Of a stretch of DNA of 64,000 nucleotides, positions 9,847 to 21,060 are shown one piece after another. The notes beneath the pieces were generated by a model, which was given only the letters and a program-made list of their open reading frames with translations, ran no database searches and was not told the origin of the DNA. The position numbers and the translations under genes were made by a program. Where the stretch lies: assembly GCF_019931215.1 (NCBI RefSeq), contig NZ_JAIOUB010000001.1, forward strand, positions 372,001-436,000, written 5' to 3'. Numbering within the stretch: the first letter of the stretch is position 1; every line of letters starts with the position of its first letter. The stretch is from Alcanivorax limicola. GTDB taxonomy: Bacteria > Pseudomonadota > Gammaproteobacteria > Pseudomonadales > Alcanivoracaceae.

Positions 9847-9856
9847 TTCCTCACCG

Positions 9857-9868
9857 CGGGTTAACCCG
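9857..9868. promoter_or_regulatory. 12-bp perfect palindrome upstream of a lipoprotein gene
   Basis: CGGGTTAACCCG lies between the TrmB-like stop and the lipoprotein start. It could be a small operator or the remnant of a terminator stem. No partner protein can be assigned. Confidence 0.25.
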
Positions 9869-9941
9869 TCTGGGGCATGGTCGCTCACCCGATCTGTCTT
9901 CTAGGCTGGCATGACTGACCAGCATAAAAGGAAGGCTCATC

Positions 9942-11057
9942 ATGTCACATCGGGAAAATGACACAGGGATTGTTGCCGTATCAGGACAGCAGCCCCGATT
10001 GAATGTACTTCATTATTGCGGCGCCGCGCTCTTGGCTGCTGCCTTGAGCGCCTGCGGCGGCAGCTCCAGCAGCAGCGGCGGTGGCGGTTCCAGACCCGCA
10101 CCGCCGATCACGGATGCGGCGCTGAACAGCGCCGATGATGTGGCGCGTCACGTCAGTATGATGGGCGCGGCTACCAGCTTTGATAGTGAGGAGGGTGAGG
10201 TAGATGAGCCCGAGCAGCGCGGGGGTAACATGCATCAGCCCGCTGCCCGGCTGGGCGGCGACGGCCCCGAGGTGGTGTCCTGTAATCAGGGCGGCACCAT
10301 GACGATGGAAGAGTTCACTGCTTCCAGGGATACCCCCTACCATGACGGCAGCTTCGAGATATTCGTGACCGACTCCGACAACTGTCGTCAGGAATTTTCG
10401 GCGGGTCCCTTCTTCAGCAACAGTTTCAGCAACGGCAGATTCGAAGGTGGTGAAGCGCTGGACTACGCGGGCCCTGGCGAAGTGCTGTATGTGTTCATGG
10501 GGGATATGGAGACGGGCGTGCCGGTAACATCAGAGCTGGAAACGGATCAATTCCGTATCTTCTCCGAGATGCTCGGTGTGCAGTACATGTGTGAAGAGTG
10601 CGCGGGCACGGGTGTGTCAGAATTTGAAGTGTTCGTTGAAGCCCGCTTTGACGACGGTGACGGCGAGGTACGCATCAGGCTGGGTGCCGACGAGAATAAT
10701 CGGTATGTCGGCAAGGAGACGGTCATCGAATCCCCCGGTGGCCTGACCGGCGACTTCATCACTGATCTGGAATTCGAGGGCGATGTCGGCTTCAGCACCG
10801 CTGCGTGCAACCTCGGCAGCGCATATTACCGGACTGACGGTGCACTGCGCGTTATCGAGTCAGTGACAGAAGCCGGTGATGGCACATTGGTCTACAGCGA
10901 TACGGTGGATAGCGGGCGCGTCTTTATCAACGACAGCATTCAGGTGGATTTTGACGGTGGCGGCGATATCACCGTAACCCTCGGCGGCAACGCCACCAGC
11001 TACACGCGGGCTCAGCTGGAGGAGTTTGCGCTGCCCTGCGACATTCTGGGCGGTTGA
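9942..11057 (+). CDS. Hypothetical lipoprotein with Gly/Ser-rich linker
   Basis: A 371-residue protein with a long N-terminus, a hydrophobic stretch and the lipobox L-S-A-C (Cys38). A linker of Ser and Gly follows (about 39-50). The mature part is strongly acidic and contains paired cysteines (YMCEECAG near 210). I recognise no domain; the composition suggests an outer-membrane-anchored beta-rich protein. AGGAAGG precedes the ATG at a good distance. A strong terminator follows, so it is probably a single-gene unit. The lipobox sits later than usual, so the true start could be further in. Confidence 0.65.
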   Translation: MSHRENDTGIVAVSGQQPRLNVLHYCGAALLAAALSACGGSSSSSGGGGSRPAPPITDAALNSADDVARHVSMMGAATSFDSEEGEVDEPEQRGGNMHQPAARLGGDGPEVVSCNQGGTMTMEEFTASRDTPYHDGSFEIFVTDSDNCRQEFSAGPFFSNSFSNGRFEGGEALDYAGPGEVLYVFMGDMETGVPVTSELETDQFRIFSEMLGVQYMCEECAGTGVSEFEVFVEARFDDGDGEVRIRLGADENNRYVGKETVIESPGGLTGDFITDLEFEGDVGFSTAACNLGSAYYRTDGALRVIESVTEAGDGTLVYSDTVDSGRVFINDSIQVDFDGGGDITVTLGGNATSYTRAQLEEFALPCDILGG

Positions 11058-11084
11058 GGTCATCGTCCATCCTGTATGACGGGT

Positions 11085-11138
11085 CTGGTTCGGACGGGCG
11101 GCACATCCCGCTCGCCTGAACCAGGCCTCTCTTTTATT
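11085..11138 (+). terminator. Rho-independent terminator after the lipoprotein gene
   Basis: Arms of 17 bases at 11085-11101 and 11108-11124 pair with one mismatch and two G-U pairs around the loop CACATC. A pyrimidine-rich tract containing CTTTTATT follows at 11130-11137. It lies between convergent genes. Confidence 0.75.
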
Positions 11139-11156
11139 CAGGCCTCTCTTTTATTC
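11123..11156. repeat. 17-bp perfect tandem duplication
   Basis: AGGCCTCTCTTTTATTC occurs twice in direct succession (11123-11139 and 11140-11156). The second copy carries the stop codon and last codons of the minus-strand YwqK-repeat gene. The duplication therefore doubles the T-rich tail of the terminator. Confidence 0.9.
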
Positions 11157-12905
11157 AGGATAATAGCTACCTACCGGTTCCCCCTCCTCATAATCTGTCA
11201 CAGCAAACAGCCGCCCCTCGCGCGAGAAGCGATAAAATCTGCCTTCCGGCAGGCCGTTGCGATACTGGCCGATTTCCAGCGGATAGCCTGCAGGCTGTTC
11301 CCGGCGATAGGGCCCGTGCTGTTTACCCTGAAGGTAGTCGGTACGATGCACGTTGCCATCCCGATCCGTATCGAAGAAGCTGCCGTGCAGCATGTCCTTG
11401 TCGTAGGCGACGTCACTGATCAGCTCGCCCTCCGCGTTAAAGCGTTTCACGTTGCCGTGCCGCAGCCCGTCCTGGTGGTGGCCGATCTCCCGCACCTGGA
11501 ACGTGCCGTCGTCCTGCTCTGCCTCAATGCGATACTCGCCGTGGCGCTTGCCGTTGCGATAAGTCTTGTGTGTGATCAGTCCATCGAAGTGTTCCCGTTC
11601 AATCCACGGGCCTTCGCGTTGGTCGTGTTGATATTCGCCCCGGCTGAGGATCACGCCGTTGTCGTCCCGCAGTTGATAGGCGCCGTGCAGCGCTCCGTGG
11701 ACATAATGGCTTTCACTGACCCAGCCCTGGAAGGTGGTTTCACGCTGCGGGCCATCGCGTAGCCATCGTGTGTTGGCCTCGGCGCGAATGTCGCGCTGAT
11801 AGTCGCCAGCAGAGCCGTCGTCGCTCTGGTGCATGATGATGCGCAGCGCATGGATATCCTTGTGCGGCGTCAACAGCTGCGTACGCGTGTGGGTCAGGCC
11901 GTCACTACGCTGCTGCCACTGCACGGAGGCAAGTGTCTCGCCGTCGGGCAGCTTGTGCTCAGCGTCGATATGGCTGGGTGTGCCCTGGGCGGAAAAGCGC
12001 CGTGACACATGCAGTGTACTGCCGTCACTGAACGGAATGACGCGCATCGCCTGTGAGGGCGTACCGTCGTCGCGGAACGTCTCCTGAAACGTCATATCGC
12101 CGTCGTCATTGATGTACTGCTGTACGCGCAGCTCGCCATTGGCATGCCAGCTCTGGCTTTCACCGCGACGCTGCCCGTTCACCAGCGTGTAGCGATCCCG
12201 GGGCGTGCCGTCATTGTGGAAGCTTTCATACAGGCCATGCCGTTGACCGGCTTCATAGTGTTGGCGGCGCACCAGCACACCTTCGTGGAAATACTCCGAG
12301 GCGCCATGCAGTTGGCCGTCGCGGCGCGTATAGCGTCGCTCGAGACGCCCCTGGGCATCACGGATGTCGTAGGTGCCGTCGACAACCTGACCGTGCTCGT
12401 AGGCGATCTCGCTGGCCAGGGCGCCAGTCTCCGGATGAAAGTTGCGGTGCAGGCCATGGGCCTGGCCCATGTGATAGTTCAGCTCTGCACGCAGGGCGCC
12501 GTCGCTGTTGTAGCGACGCACGGTGCCATGCAGACGCGCCATGCGGCGCTGGCCTTCAGCCAGCAAGGTGCCGTCTGGCGCGAAGTGCCGAAACGGGCCG
12601 TCGGATGTGCCGCTGAGGTCCGGTGCCGTTGACTGGTTTTCGCGGAACAGATTGCCGTCGGCGTAATGGATATGCTGCTGAAAGCGCGGCGCTGACGATG
12701 CATCGTCGTTATCCACCGCCGGGTAGGGGATGTCGGTGTAGTAGGCGCGCGTATCCGCGCCTTCAGCCGGTTGCATGGCGTCATTCAGCCAGATGCGCCG
12801 GGCTTCAGTGTGCAGGCCTTCTGCGGGCGCCGGCTCATCCGCGATAGCTGCAGCAGGGCAGCACAGGAGAGACAACAGCATCAATAAGCGTGCAGGGGGC
12901 ATCAT
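11151..12905 (-). CDS. Exported MORN_2/YwqK repeat protein
   Basis: A 584-residue protein with a signal peptide (MMPPARLLMLLSLLCCPAAA) and then many tandem repeats of about 22-24 residues with the pattern G-x-x-x-x-Y-x-x-x-G-x-x-x-x-x-x-x-Y-x-x-G-x-x-x-G. Examples are YEAGQRHGLYESFHNDGTP and YRNGKRHGEYRIEAEQDDG. This is the MORN_2/YwqK pattern, a beta-hairpin solenoid. Some database entries call such proteins antitoxins, but nothing here indicates a toxin. ATG at 12905 overlaps the upstream stop codon in ATGA, so translation is coupled to the lipoprotein gene before it. The two products probably act together in the envelope. Confidence 0.8.
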   Translation of the reverse strand: MMPPARLLMLLSLLCCPAAAIADEPAPAEGLHTEARRIWLNDAMQPAEGADTRAYYTDIPYPAVDNDDASSAPRFQQHIHYADGNLFRENQSTAPDLSGTSDGPFRHFAPDGTLLAEGQRRMARLHGTVRRYNSDGALRAELNYHMGQAHGLHRNFHPETGALASEIAYEHGQVVDGTYDIRDAQGRLERRYTRRDGQLHGASEYFHEGVLVRRQHYEAGQRHGLYESFHNDGTPRDRYTLVNGQRRGESQSWHANGELRVQQYINDDGDMTFQETFRDDGTPSQAMRVIPFSDGSTLHVSRRFSAQGTPSHIDAEHKLPDGETLASVQWQQRSDGLTHTRTQLLTPHKDIHALRIIMHQSDDGSAGDYQRDIRAEANTRWLRDGPQRETTFQGWVSESHYVHGALHGAYQLRDDNGVILSRGEYQHDQREGPWIEREHFDGLITHKTYRNGKRHGEYRIEAEQDDGTFQVREIGHHQDGLRHGNVKRFNAEGELISDVAYDKDMLHGSFFDTDRDGNVHRTDYLQGKQHGPYRREQPAGYPLEIGQYRNGLPEGRFYRFSREGRLFAVTDYEEGEPVGSYYPE

Positions 12906-15226
12906 GGCTGCTCCGGTATGGCAGAGAGAGGCGCGAAGTGCAGGGACCACTGGCGAGTGACTTCACCTTCCGGGCGCGGGTAGCGAACGTGGCTGACCGG
13001 ACCATGGAAACGCAGCAGGTTGTCCATGTCGGCAGCGTCCGCTAACGGGACTTCGCGCAGCGGAAAACCCAGCTCGTCCAGCGCATCGAATCCGCCCTGT
13101 GCCTGCGGACTGGCCGCGCGCAGGGCGGCGCAGTCCGGGGTGTCGGCAATGTGCAGGCCGCTGCGCCCCCGTGCCGTGACACACTCACTTTCCGCAACGG
13201 CTTCCGTGACGTAGGTGATGCGGGCCGGACAGCGCAGGGTGACCGTCACGTCCAGGTCGTGGAAGTGACGGATGATGTCATCGGCCGTGCGCAGTTCAGT
13301 GACCGGCGCATCGCTGCCGCTGAAGCTGACGGTGCTATCCAGATAGCCCGCCAACGGGTTGCCGTAGTAAAGCGCTTGCTCCTCCGGCTGCAACGCACAC
13401 ATACGTACGACAGCCGCGGGCGTGTCCGTCGGCCAGGGCAGGCGGAAGGTATCGCAATCCGTACATGTCGGCGTCAATGCTGCTACCCGTGCCGCCATAT
13501 CCAGCCCGTCATCGGGCGGTGCGGGTGATGCCGGAGTGAGCCCGCTCGCAGGCATGCGATAACGACGGATATCGGATGTTTCCGGGTCCAGGTCATTGCC
13601 GTCGCGATACACCAGGGTATGCCGTTGCGTTGCTGCTTCACCGATGTATAACGCAATCCGTGTCGCTGGCGTTTCCGTGAGCAGGCGCACCTCATGGGTG
13701 GCGTTGTCGAGGGACAGAACGGTGACATCCGGGTTGAACAGGCCGTCCTCATCGTCCTGTGACGGATCAAGTTGCGCCAGTAACCAGGCAGGCAGATAGA
13801 CCATGTCGAAGGGAATGATGTTGCCCTCCTGGTCCAGGGGTATTGCCGTCAGCGTGCGATTGCCCCGGAATACCAGATCGACGCCCTGGTCGTGCCAGCG
13901 TGCGTCGGCCAGCCCGGGTATCTTGTCGGCATTGCCGCCATGATCCAGGTGGGCCACCGGCAGTGGCTGCAACATCTCGATATCCAGATCCAGTTCAATG
14001 CGACCGAGGGTTTCGGCCAGATAGCCCGGTGTGCGAGGGTCGGGAATGATCACGGGGGCTGTTTCACTTTGCAGCCAGACCTGGTTGCTGTGGATATGTT
14101 GCTCGAAGCGTCGGTTGAGCAGCGTCTCGACGTGCAGTGGCGCACCGGCGTGATCAAGCAGGCGTGCTGCGCGCAGCGTCACCATGGGCATGTGGTAGCC
14201 GAACAACGGCAGGGGCTCGCTGTGCAAACGGATACTGTCGCCATCCTTGAGCCAGTAGCTGCTGTGCTGCAATGCCTGCAGTGCGTCAGTGTCTGTCGTC
14301 GTCAGATCTTTCAGCCAACGTAATTCGTGATCGTCGGGCACGCTGTAGTCCGGCGTCGCAAGTCGCTCGCTGACCCAGTCGGCTGCGGTAATCGCATCCT
14401 GATCATAAAAGCCGTAGCGGCTGAAGCGGGTGCTGGCGAGGCGAATCGCGTAGCTGAGGGGTGTGCCCTCGGGCTCGGAAGGCAGATACATGTGCAAACG
14501 CAGTTCCACCGGCCAGTCGCCATCACGGCGCAATATCATGCGCCCGCGCACCAGCGGTTGTTGCACTGTGTCGCCAGCCAGCGCGGTCGCGGGGTCACCG
14601 GCATCCAGTGACAGCAGCACCTCCTCATCGTCGAAGTCCAGTACCGTGATGCTCAGGCTCAGAGGCGTGCCGTCGCCCATGTCCCGGGTTTCTTCCCAGG
14701 ATTGCCCGCGCTGGATATCTTGCGGCAGTCGCATCAACATCGGCGCCTGCTCATAGAGCGCGCCGAGGTTGTCCGGCATGCGCGCCATGATCCGGGCGTG
14801 GGCCGCCTCATTGCCGGGTTCAATCCTCTCGATGCCGCCGTCCGCATCAAGGTGCAGGTGCGTGCCGGCAAACATCCAGTCCAGCAGCGTGTTGAACTCT
14901 TCATCTTCCAGCATGTAGGGCGCAGGCGTGGCCGTGTTCAGACCACTGCCGTGGGGCGGGTTAATGCTGAACCATTTCGGCGTGACGTGGAGACGGCTGC
15001 GCTCGCCCTGACGGGAGGTGAAATAGTCCGCCTGCAGGATGGCTTCCGAGGTCAGTTCGCCGTGCATTCCCGGAGCGGATACGGTCTGGATCAGCAGATA
15101 CTGGTCACTGAACGCCGGGCTATCTGTAGCGGGTTGGCAAGCAGCAAGACCAGCAACAAGACCAGCAACAAGAAGAGTGATCAGAAGAAACAGGAAGCCA
15201 GACAGCCGGCTCTGGTACGAATACAT
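12902..15226 (-). CDS. Large hypothetical lipoprotein
   Basis: A 774-residue protein with an N-terminal signal and lipobox L-A-A-C (Cys30), so probably attached to the outer membrane. The start at 15226 is chosen for GGAGAAG upstream and because the signal peptide begins there; an open frame extends to 15292. The body is beta-rich and acidic. A central part contains PTCTDCDTFRLPWP and further cysteines (CALQPEE, CVTARG, CAALRA), so disulfides are likely. I recognise no family. It is translationally coupled to the YwqK-repeat gene. Confidence 0.7.
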   Translation of the reverse strand: MYSYQSRLSGFLFLLITLLVAGLVAGLAACQPATDSPAFSDQYLLIQTVSAPGMHGELTSEAILQADYFTSRQGERSRLHVTPKWFSINPPHGSGLNTATPAPYMLEDEEFNTLLDWMFAGTHLHLDADGGIERIEPGNEAAHARIMARMPDNLGALYEQAPMLMRLPQDIQRGQSWEETRDMGDGTPLSLSITVLDFDDEEVLLSLDAGDPATALAGDTVQQPLVRGRMILRRDGDWPVELRLHMYLPSEPEGTPLSYAIRLASTRFSRYGFYDQDAITAADWVSERLATPDYSVPDDHELRWLKDLTTTDTDALQALQHSSYWLKDGDSIRLHSEPLPLFGYHMPMVTLRAARLLDHAGAPLHVETLLNRRFEQHIHSNQVWLQSETAPVIIPDPRTPGYLAETLGRIELDLDIEMLQPLPVAHLDHGGNADKIPGLADARWHDQGVDLVFRGNRTLTAIPLDQEGNIIPFDMVYLPAWLLAQLDPSQDDEDGLFNPDVTVLSLDNATHEVRLLTETPATRIALYIGEAATQRHTLVYRDGNDLDPETSDIRRYRMPASGLTPASPAPPDDGLDMAARVAALTPTCTDCDTFRLPWPTDTPAAVVRMCALQPEEQALYYGNPLAGYLDSTVSFSGSDAPVTELRTADDIIRHFHDLDVTVTLRCPARITYVTEAVAESECVTARGRSGLHIADTPDCAALRAASPQAQGGFDALDELGFPLREVPLADAADMDNLLRFHGPVSHVRYPRPEGEVTRQWSLHFAPLSAIPEQP

Positions 15227-15345
15227 GGACGCTTCTCCGGGAAGTCTGCCCTGAAAGACAGGGGGGAATAGCAGCGCCGCGCATGATAACAACGGGAAAA
15301 TGGATTATCAGTAACTGGTCGGCAAACTGGCTAAACACAGCATGC

Positions 15346-15401
15346 TTGAAGGCAAATGTTTGAAGACAAGTGTCTGAAGCCAAAGGTTTGAAACTAATGG
15401 C
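15346..15401. repeat. Imperfect 14-bp tandem repeat, about four units
   Basis: Units TTGAAGGCAAATGT, TTGAAGACAAGTGT, CTGAAGCCAAAGGT and a decayed TTGAAACTAATGGC follow one another. They fill the gap between the stop of the 15404 gene and the promoter side of the large lipoprotein gene. Confidence 0.75.
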
Positions 15402-15403
15402 GA

Positions 15404-15955
15404 CTAGAGATAAAGACGCCGCAGTTGTGCCGCTGGCCGGGCGCGCTGCCAGCGCTCTTCAAAATCCTGCAACAGATTGCGGGCCTGAAGTGGTGCTGAC
15501 GGGCAGGCAGTGCCGTCGCTGAAGCGCTGCGCGTCATTGCGGGTAATCACGGCGCGCTCGTCAATCACCAGCCAGGCCTCCGGCCGCTGATCTTCCGGTT
15601 GCGCCTGGTGCAGGCTCAGATAGGACGGAAACTGCTGCGCGGAGCGGATCAGCTGATGGCCACGCTGCACCGCGTCGCGGGCGTCATTGAACAGCAGGCG
15701 CAGATGAAAGCGCGGATTGGCGCGCAATACCGGAGTCAGCAAACCGCTGACCTCTCGCATGCCAAGCCAGGGCGTGTCGAGTTCCGGTGCCTGAATGACA
15801 ACGCTGCGACGCGCCTGGGGGAGTAGCTGCCGCAGAGCATGGTGAAAGTCAGCGAGGGTCGCCAGCAGGTGCTGGCCGGTTTCCTCGCCGATCAACCAGG
15901 AGGATGCCTGAGGCGGTGGGGGTGTGTCCGGTGGTGTGCTCATATCTGAAACCAT
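15404..15955 (-). CDS. Hypothetical protein, possibly PLD-like fold
   Basis: A protein of about 183 residues with a Pro-rich N-terminus, then ALRQLLPQARRSVVIQAPELD, a strand-helix unit, and LSLHQAQPEDQRPEAWLVIDERAVITR near the middle. This recalls the strand pattern of phospholipase-D-like or CDP-alcohol-handling domains but lacks an HKD motif, so no catalytic role is claimed. The start is uncertain: ATG at 15955 or 15943, neither with a strong Shine-Dalgarno. It lies downstream of, and in the same direction as, the GNAT gene, which suggests a common transcript. Confidence 0.55.
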   Translation of the reverse strand: MVSDMSTPPDTPPPPQASSWLIGEETGQHLLATLADFHHALRQLLPQARRSVVIQAPELDTPWLGMREVSGLLTPVLRANPRFHLRLLFNDARDAVQRGHQLIRSAQQFPSYLSLHQAQPEDQRPEAWLVIDERAVITRNDAQRFSDGTACPSAPLQARNLLQDFEERWQRARPAAQLRRLYL

Positions 15956-15997
15956 GCCGCACTGCGATGAGGGCTGCAAGTGATGCAGCCGGGCTCA

Positions 15998-16021
15998 TTT
16001 GCGGACATGTTTGCGGACATG
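15998..16021. repeat. 12-bp tandem duplication
   Basis: TTTGCGGACATG is present twice in succession in the spacer between the GNAT gene and the following hypothetical gene. Confidence 0.85.
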
Positions 16022-16045
16022 TTGGTCGGCGGGCCAGCTGGCGTA

Positions 16046-16477
16046 TCAGGCTTGTGCGAGTTCCTTGAACATCTGGCGATGGGGAATGTCGGCTTCCAGG
16101 AAAATACCGCCGGTTACCGAAAACCCGCAAGCTTCGTAAAAGCTGGTGGCATGGGTCTGGGCGTGCAGGAAAATTTCATCCATATCGCCGGCACGGGCAT
16201 GCTCTTCCGCGGCGATAATCAGCGCTTTGCCGATACCCTGGTTGCGATACTGCTCCAGTACCGACAGCCGGCTCAACTGACCGCTGGGCATCAGGCGAAT
16301 ACAGCCCACCGGTTGCCCGGCATCGCCGAGCGCAAGAAAGTGGACGGAGTCCGCGTCAGCGCCATCCCACTCCATCTCTTCAGGAACGCGCTGCTCCTGA
16401 ATGAATACGGTGTCACGAATCTGACGCAGGGCGGCTTCGTGCTCGGCCCAGCTGGTGCGGATTACGGTGAACGCCAT
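16046..16477 (-). CDS. GNAT family N-acetyltransferase
   Basis: A 143-residue acetyltransferase. RLSVLEQYRNQGIGKALI is motif A with the Q/R-x-x-G-x-G/A acetyl-CoA pyrophosphate loop. THATSFYEACGFSVTGGIFLE is the C-terminal motif B region, as in ElaA/YjcF-type proteins. The start at 16477 follows a GAGG; the frame is open upstream, but that part overlaps roxA. Seven bases separate it from the roxA stop, so it belongs to the purB-roxA operon. The acceptor is unknown. Confidence 0.85.
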   Translation of the reverse strand: MAFTVIRTSWAEHEAALRQIRDTVFIQEQRVPEEMEWDGADADSVHFLALGDAGQPVGCIRLMPSGQLSRLSVLEQYRNQGIGKALIIAAEEHARAGDMDEIFLHAQTHATSFYEACGFSVTGGIFLEADIPHRQMFKELAQA

Positions 16478-16484
16478 GACTGCC

Positions 16485-17626
16485 TCACTCAAGGGAAACG
16501 AAAAAGCCTTGTTCAATCCATTCATTCAGCAACTCCAGACCGGTGCTTCCGGCATGCTCCATCAGGGCGCTCTGCTCATACAGACGCCGACTTGCAAGAT
16601 AAGTGCCCAGTGCCTGCGCATCGGCAGGCAAGCTGTGGTGTTCGCCGTTGATCCATAGCCCGGTACTGTCTGCCAGCAAGCGGGTACTGCCGTGCCGTAC
16701 CAGCGAGGCCCCGGGGGCGGCGGCGCGAATGTGCCCGGTATCTACCTCAAAATCAAGGCCATTATGGCGGGGCTCACTGAGAAGCTGCGCCAGCGCACAC
16801 TCTGCGCGCGTGGGCGTGATCAATCCCAGCGCCTGTTGCGTCAGGGCCTGCGCGTCAGTCGCTGACAGGGTGCCCGGGGCGTCGGGCAAGCCCCGGCCGG
16901 CATCGGTGAACAGGGTGTCCGGCACCTCCGAGAGCACTTCATCGGTGATCCGCGCCAGCAGATCTGCGTGCCGCGGGGCGCGGAAGCCCACCGACCAGGT
17001 CACGCAGTCGTCATCTTCTGCCACGCCCCAGTGGGCGACGCCGGGCGGGACGTAGAGCACGTCACCGGGGCCCAGCAGGTGCTCCGAGGTGACCGGCATG
17101 TCTGCCAGCAGGCGCAGGCTCTCGTGGGGCTGCAGCGGTGTCGCGGCGTCACAGTGGGGGCCGAGCTTCCAGCGGCGATGCCCGGCGGCCTGAATCAGGA
17201 AGACATCATACTGGTCGAAGTGCGGGCCGACGCTGCCCCCTGTGACGGCATAGCTGATCATGATGTCTTCCAGGCGCCAGCCCGGCAGGAAGTCGAAGCT
17301 GTCCAGCATCAGCGACACTTCGGTGAGGCAGTAATCCACGGACTGCACCAGCAACGTCCAGTCCTTGTCCGGCAGCGTTTGCAGGTCTGCTTCGGAGAAG
17401 GGGCCGTGGCGTACGGACCAGGGCGTTTCCTGCGACGCCGCGCCTGCGCTGCTGCTGCCGAGGATGATGCGTGACTCCACGCTGTCTTCCAGCGCGAGGC
17501 CGGCCAGCACGTTCGGGTCCGGCACGTCCAGGCCTGTCGCCGACGCGGGCGCCAGCAGCGGCTGACGCTGCCAGTAATCGCGCAGAAACTCTGCCGCAGG
17601 GATCGGCAGGCGGAAACGCGGCAGCA

Positions 17627-17627
<1 letters not shown>
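16485..17627 (-). CDS. roxA: Ribosomal protein uL16 3-hydroxylase (JmjC cupin)
   Basis: A 380-residue iron- and 2-oxoglutarate-dependent oxygenase that hydroxylates an arginine of ribosomal protein L16 in E. coli (YcfD/RoxA). The cupin contains the iron ligands in HFDQYDVFLIQAAGHRRW (H-x-D) and the distal His in PPGVAHWG. The C-terminal winged-helix region matches the family layout. Its ATG overlaps the purB stop in TGATG, showing translational coupling. Confidence 0.92.
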
Positions 17628-19090
<1,463 letters not shown>

Positions 19091-19190
19091 TCAGCGCCCC
19101 CACGCCCCCCAACCGCAAACCACCCGCGTAGCATCAAATGATAAATTGCATTAGATATGCGCTGTAAGATATTGATTTAACGCGACTGTC

Positions 19191-19226
19191 GTAGGGTGTG
19201 CTGAGCCAACGGCGAAGCGCACCAAC
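19191..19226. repeat. REP-like palindromic intergenic element
   Basis: GTAGGGTGTGCTGAGCC followed by AACGGCGAAGCGCACC forms an imperfect stem with GGTGTGCT pairing AGCGCACC. The GTAGGGTGCGC...GCGCACC type of element is commonly repeated between genes in proteobacteria. Only one copy was noticed here. It lies in the roughly 260-bp spacer between hflD and purB, which otherwise is AT-rich with no gene seen. Confidence 0.5.
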
Positions 19227-19255
19227 ACCGCCGCCGTCGCACCTTCCCCAAAAAA

Positions 19256-19891
19256 TCAATGCAAAGACTGCTTCAACACCGCATCCACCGCCGCCAACAG
19301 ACGCGCACGCCGGAACACCAGATGCCAACGACGCCCCCCGGCCTGATGCCAGAGGAAGCCGGCGCGCACCCCGGTCAGGAAAGTGGCGCGAATGCGTGCG
19401 GCATTGTCCTCGTTGCGCAGATGGGTTGGCTCGCCCTGCACCTTGATACGGAATTTGAGTGTGCCGAGTGTGTCGACATAGATGCCCGCCAGACGGTGGC
19501 AGAACTCATCGGTTACCAGATCCGGGAAATGCGCCCGCTGGGCGTCCAGCGCCTCCAGCCGGTTGCGCAGGATCGTCATCAGGCTGTCGTCCTTGCGCAA
19601 ACGCCCGGAGAGGTGCATCAGCGCCAGTGCATAACCCACCGGGCGTACCTTGTCGCGGCTCTGTTTGCCGGACAGCGCATCCCGCAACATGGAAAAGCCC
19701 GGCCGCAGATCGCCCAGGGCAGGGTAGACGTCCTCGTAGGACGCCGGCGCGAGATTCATGGTCCCGGACAGCAATGTGCGCAGCTGGTCGTTGGGGCATT
19801 CGCCGGTGCTGGCGATGCGGTCGGCAATCTGGCCCGCCTGGAAAATGGCGGCCAGGGCGATCACTTGATGAAGGTCTTCAGGTCTGTTCAT
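19256..19891 (-). CDS. hflD: High frequency lysogenization protein HflD homologue
   Basis: A 211-residue helical protein. The order of conserved segments ([63 protein letters not shown]) is that of HflD/YcfC. In E. coli it is a peripheral membrane protein that affects lambda CII; its normal cellular role is unclear. ATG overlaps the mnmA stop by four bases (ATGA), so it is coupled to mnmA. Confidence 0.93.
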   Translation of the reverse strand: MNRPEDLHQVIALAAIFQAGQIADRIASTGECPNDQLRTLLSGTMNLAPASYEDVYPALGDLRPGFSMLRDALSGKQSRDKVRPVGYALALMHLSGRLRKDDSLMTILRNRLEALDAQRAHFPDLVTDEFCHRLAGIYVDTLGTLKFRIKVQGEPTHLRNEDNAARIRATFLTGVRAGFLWHQAGGRRWHLVFRRARLLAAVDAVLKQSLH

Positions 19892-21060
19892 GCGGTGGAT
19901 TCTATCACGGCGCCGCCCAGACAGCGGTCACCATCGTAAAACACAACAGACTGGCCCGGGGTCACGGCGCGTTGTGGCACGTCGAAAACCACGTGCACAC
20001 GGCCACTGTTCTGAAGCGAGTCGCTTGCTACTGTGACAGTGCAGCGCTGGTCCGGCTGCCGGTAGCGCGTCTTGGCGGTGAGTTGCGCGGGCAGCTCGGG
20101 CGGGGCGCCGGCAATCCAGTTCACCGGCCCGGTTTCCAGTTGCTGACTCTGCATCAACGGGTGATCGTGGCCCTGCACGGCAATCAGCACATTGCGCTCG
20201 AGATCCTTGGCCGCCACATACCAGGGCGACTCGTCGGCTCCCGGTCGGCCGCCGATGCCCAGCCCCTGACGCTGTCCCAGGGTGTAATACATCAACCCGG
20301 TGTGCTCGCCCAGCAGGGTGCCGTGATCGTCCTCGATGCGCCCGGGCTGCGCGGGAAGGTAGCGCTGCAGGAAATCCTTGAAGCGTCGTTCACCGATAAA
20401 GCAGATGCCTGTGGAATCCTTTTTCTTGTGATTGGCAAAGCCCTGTGCCTCGGCAATGCGCCGTACTTCAGGCTTGTGCAGCTCACCAAGGGGAAAGAGT
20501 GTGCGGCTGAACTTGTCGCCGCCGACCGCATGGAGGAAGTAGGTCTGATCCTTGTTGCCGTCCATCGCGCGCAATAACGTTGCCGGGCTGTCGGTGTGAT
20601 GCGCCACCCGGGCGTAGTGGCCGGTGGCGATGCCGTCTGCGCCGAGCGTCATGGCGTGGTCCAGGAACGCCCGGAACTTCACTTCCTTGTTGCAGAGAAT
20701 GTCCGGGTTGGGCGTGCGGCCGGCGCGGTACTCTTCCAGGAAGTGCTCGAATACCCGGTCCCAGTACTCAGCGGCAAAGTTGACGGTGTGCAACTCGATA
20801 TCGAGCACCCCGGCCACTTGCATGGCGTCCAGCAGATCTTCCTGTGCCGTGCAGTATTCGGTGCCGTCGTCTTCGTTCCAGTTCTTCATGAACAGGCCTT
20901 CGACCCGGTACCCGGCGTCTTTCAACAGCCACGCTGCCACGGCCGAATCCACACCGCCGGACATGCCGACGATGATGCGCGTCTCCTGCGGTGTCTTGTC
21001 TGCCAGGGGGTTCATGTGCGGGCTCATGGGCGTATCCATCTGCAAGTTCACCAGGGTCAT
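19888..21060 (-). CDS. mnmA: tRNA-specific 2-thiouridylase MnmA
   Basis: Makes 2-thiouridine at position 34 of tRNA Lys, Glu and Gln, receiving sulfur through the Tus relay whose tusBCD genes are also in this window. The PP-loop is [10 protein letters not shown]. The catalytic cysteines are in [12 protein letters not shown] and [11 protein letters not shown]. The 390-residue length includes a short N-terminal extension before [14 protein letters not shown] at 21060 overlaps the NUDIX stop in ATGA, which supports the longer start; an internal ATG before SPHMNPL is an alternative. Confidence 0.96.
   Translation of the reverse strand: MTLVNLQMDTPMSPHMNPLADKTPQETRIIVGMSGGVDSAVAAWLLKDAGYRVEGLFMKNWNEDDGTEYCTAQEDLLDAMQVAGVLDIELHTVNFAAEYWDRVFEHFLEEYRAGRTPNPDILCNKEVKFRAFLDHAMTLGADGIATGHYARVAHHTDSPATLLRAMDGNKDQTYFLHAVGGDKFSRTLFPLGELHKPEVRRIAEAQGFANHKKKDSTGICFIGERRFKDFLQRYLPAQPGRIEDDHGTLLGEHTGLMYYTLGQRQGLGIGGRPGADESPWYVAAKDLERNVLIAVQGHDHPLMQSQQLETGPVNWIAGAPPELPAQLTAKTRYRQPDQRCTVTVASDSLQNSGRVHVVFDVPQRAVTPGQSVVFYDGDRCLGGAVIESTA

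Noticed and set aside
15346..15401. Possible CRISPR array
   Set aside because: Units are 14 bp, adjacent, without spacers. No array of spaced repeats was seen anywhere in the window.
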